DNA from: DATJXG01 sp035500455
GTDB lineage: Bacteria > Acidobacteriota > Terriglobia > Terriglobales > Acidobacteriaceae
Direction: 5' to 3'
Assembly (NCBI GenBank): GCA_035500455.1
Contig: DATJXG010000260.1
Location: forward strand, 1-5,536
DNA length: 5,536 bases
A program made the translations under genes and the position numbers. The notes under the pieces are model-generated. The model searched no databases, was not told the origin of the DNA, and saw only the letters and a program-made list of their open reading frames with translations. Below, piece by piece: positions 5,449 through 5,536 of this stretch (the first letter of the stretch is position 1; each line of letters begins with the position of its first letter).

Positions 5449-5477
5449 CCGGCCGAAAGCACAGCTCGCCGGTTTTT
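5449..5477 (+). terminator. Weak candidate terminator near the window end
   Basis: CCGGC (5449-5453) can pair with GCCGG (5468-5472), directly followed by TTTTT (5473-5477). A competing pairing, GCCGAAA (5452-5458) with TTTCGGC (5475-5481), is also perfect over seven bases. It lies about 70 bases after the small gene. The stem is short, so confidence is low. The remaining bases 5377-5536 show no credible gene. Confidence 0.35.
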
Positions 5478-5536
5478 CGGCACGACCGAAGATGACCGAG
5501 CACGCCGCGCTTCACTTTGACGGACCATCCGCTTTT

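Noticed and set aside
5178..5528. Minus-strand open frame of 116 codons at the window end
   Set aside because: Arg/Ser-rich, no recognisable motifs, and it overlaps the better supported + strand gene. It cannot be excluded fully because the right flank is unseen.

Overview
The window looks like chromosomal DNA of a GC-rich bacterium, most consistent with the Acidobacteriota. This rests on the gene mix (a tldD-pmbA pair, a PilZ protein beside a LuxR-type regulator with an Ala-rich tail, bacterioferritin), on GC-rich palindromic intergenic repeats and on general protein style. The phylum is an inference. All real genes read on the + strand.

Layout. Bases 1-699 hold the C-terminal part of TldD, whose zinc HExxxH motif must lie just before the window. 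Bases 733-1176 are a compact cassette: a 124-codon four-helix-bundle (23S rRNA intervening-sequence, S23/IVP) gene bounded by 36-bp inverted repeats built from 7-bp units (RGCAYTT). The right-hand repeat contains both the stop codon of the small gene and the start codon of the next gene, pmbA/tldE (1172-2554). Bases 2555-2940 are non-coding, with a weak terminator candidate, CGCCGAG-type repeats and a small hairpin. Next come a small PilZ-domain gene (2941-3279, GTG start with a near-ideal ribosome binding site) and, 18 bases later, a NarL/LuxR-family regulator (3298-4152) whose receiver domain has lost the phospho-acceptor Asp (Glu instead). Bacterioferritin (4234-4719) follows with every ferroxidase residue and the haem Met in place.

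After bfr lies a REPIN-like pair of inverted GC hairpins (4726-4867). It is followed by a good sigma70-like promoter and a tRNA-Ser(GGA) sequence that is canonical up to the TTCG of the T loop (4960-5030) and then stops matching, with no acceptor-stem 3' half in the rest of the window. The last ~500 bases look different from what precedes them. They hold one small unrecognised gene (about 5173-5376) and GC-rich hairpins, and could be the edge of an inserted element, an old recombination scar or an assembly joint.

How the genes relate. TldD and PmbA/TldE are expected to act together as a heterodimeric peptide protease, and the S23 cassette has been placed exactly between them. The PilZ gene and the pseudo-receiver regulator are close enough to be co-transcribed and may form a small signalling pair that does not use ordinary phosphotransfer. 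Bfr stores iron and is probably transcribed on its own or by read-through. The most unusual points are the heptad-bounded S23 cassette, the pseudo-receiver regulator and the broken tRNA-Ser.
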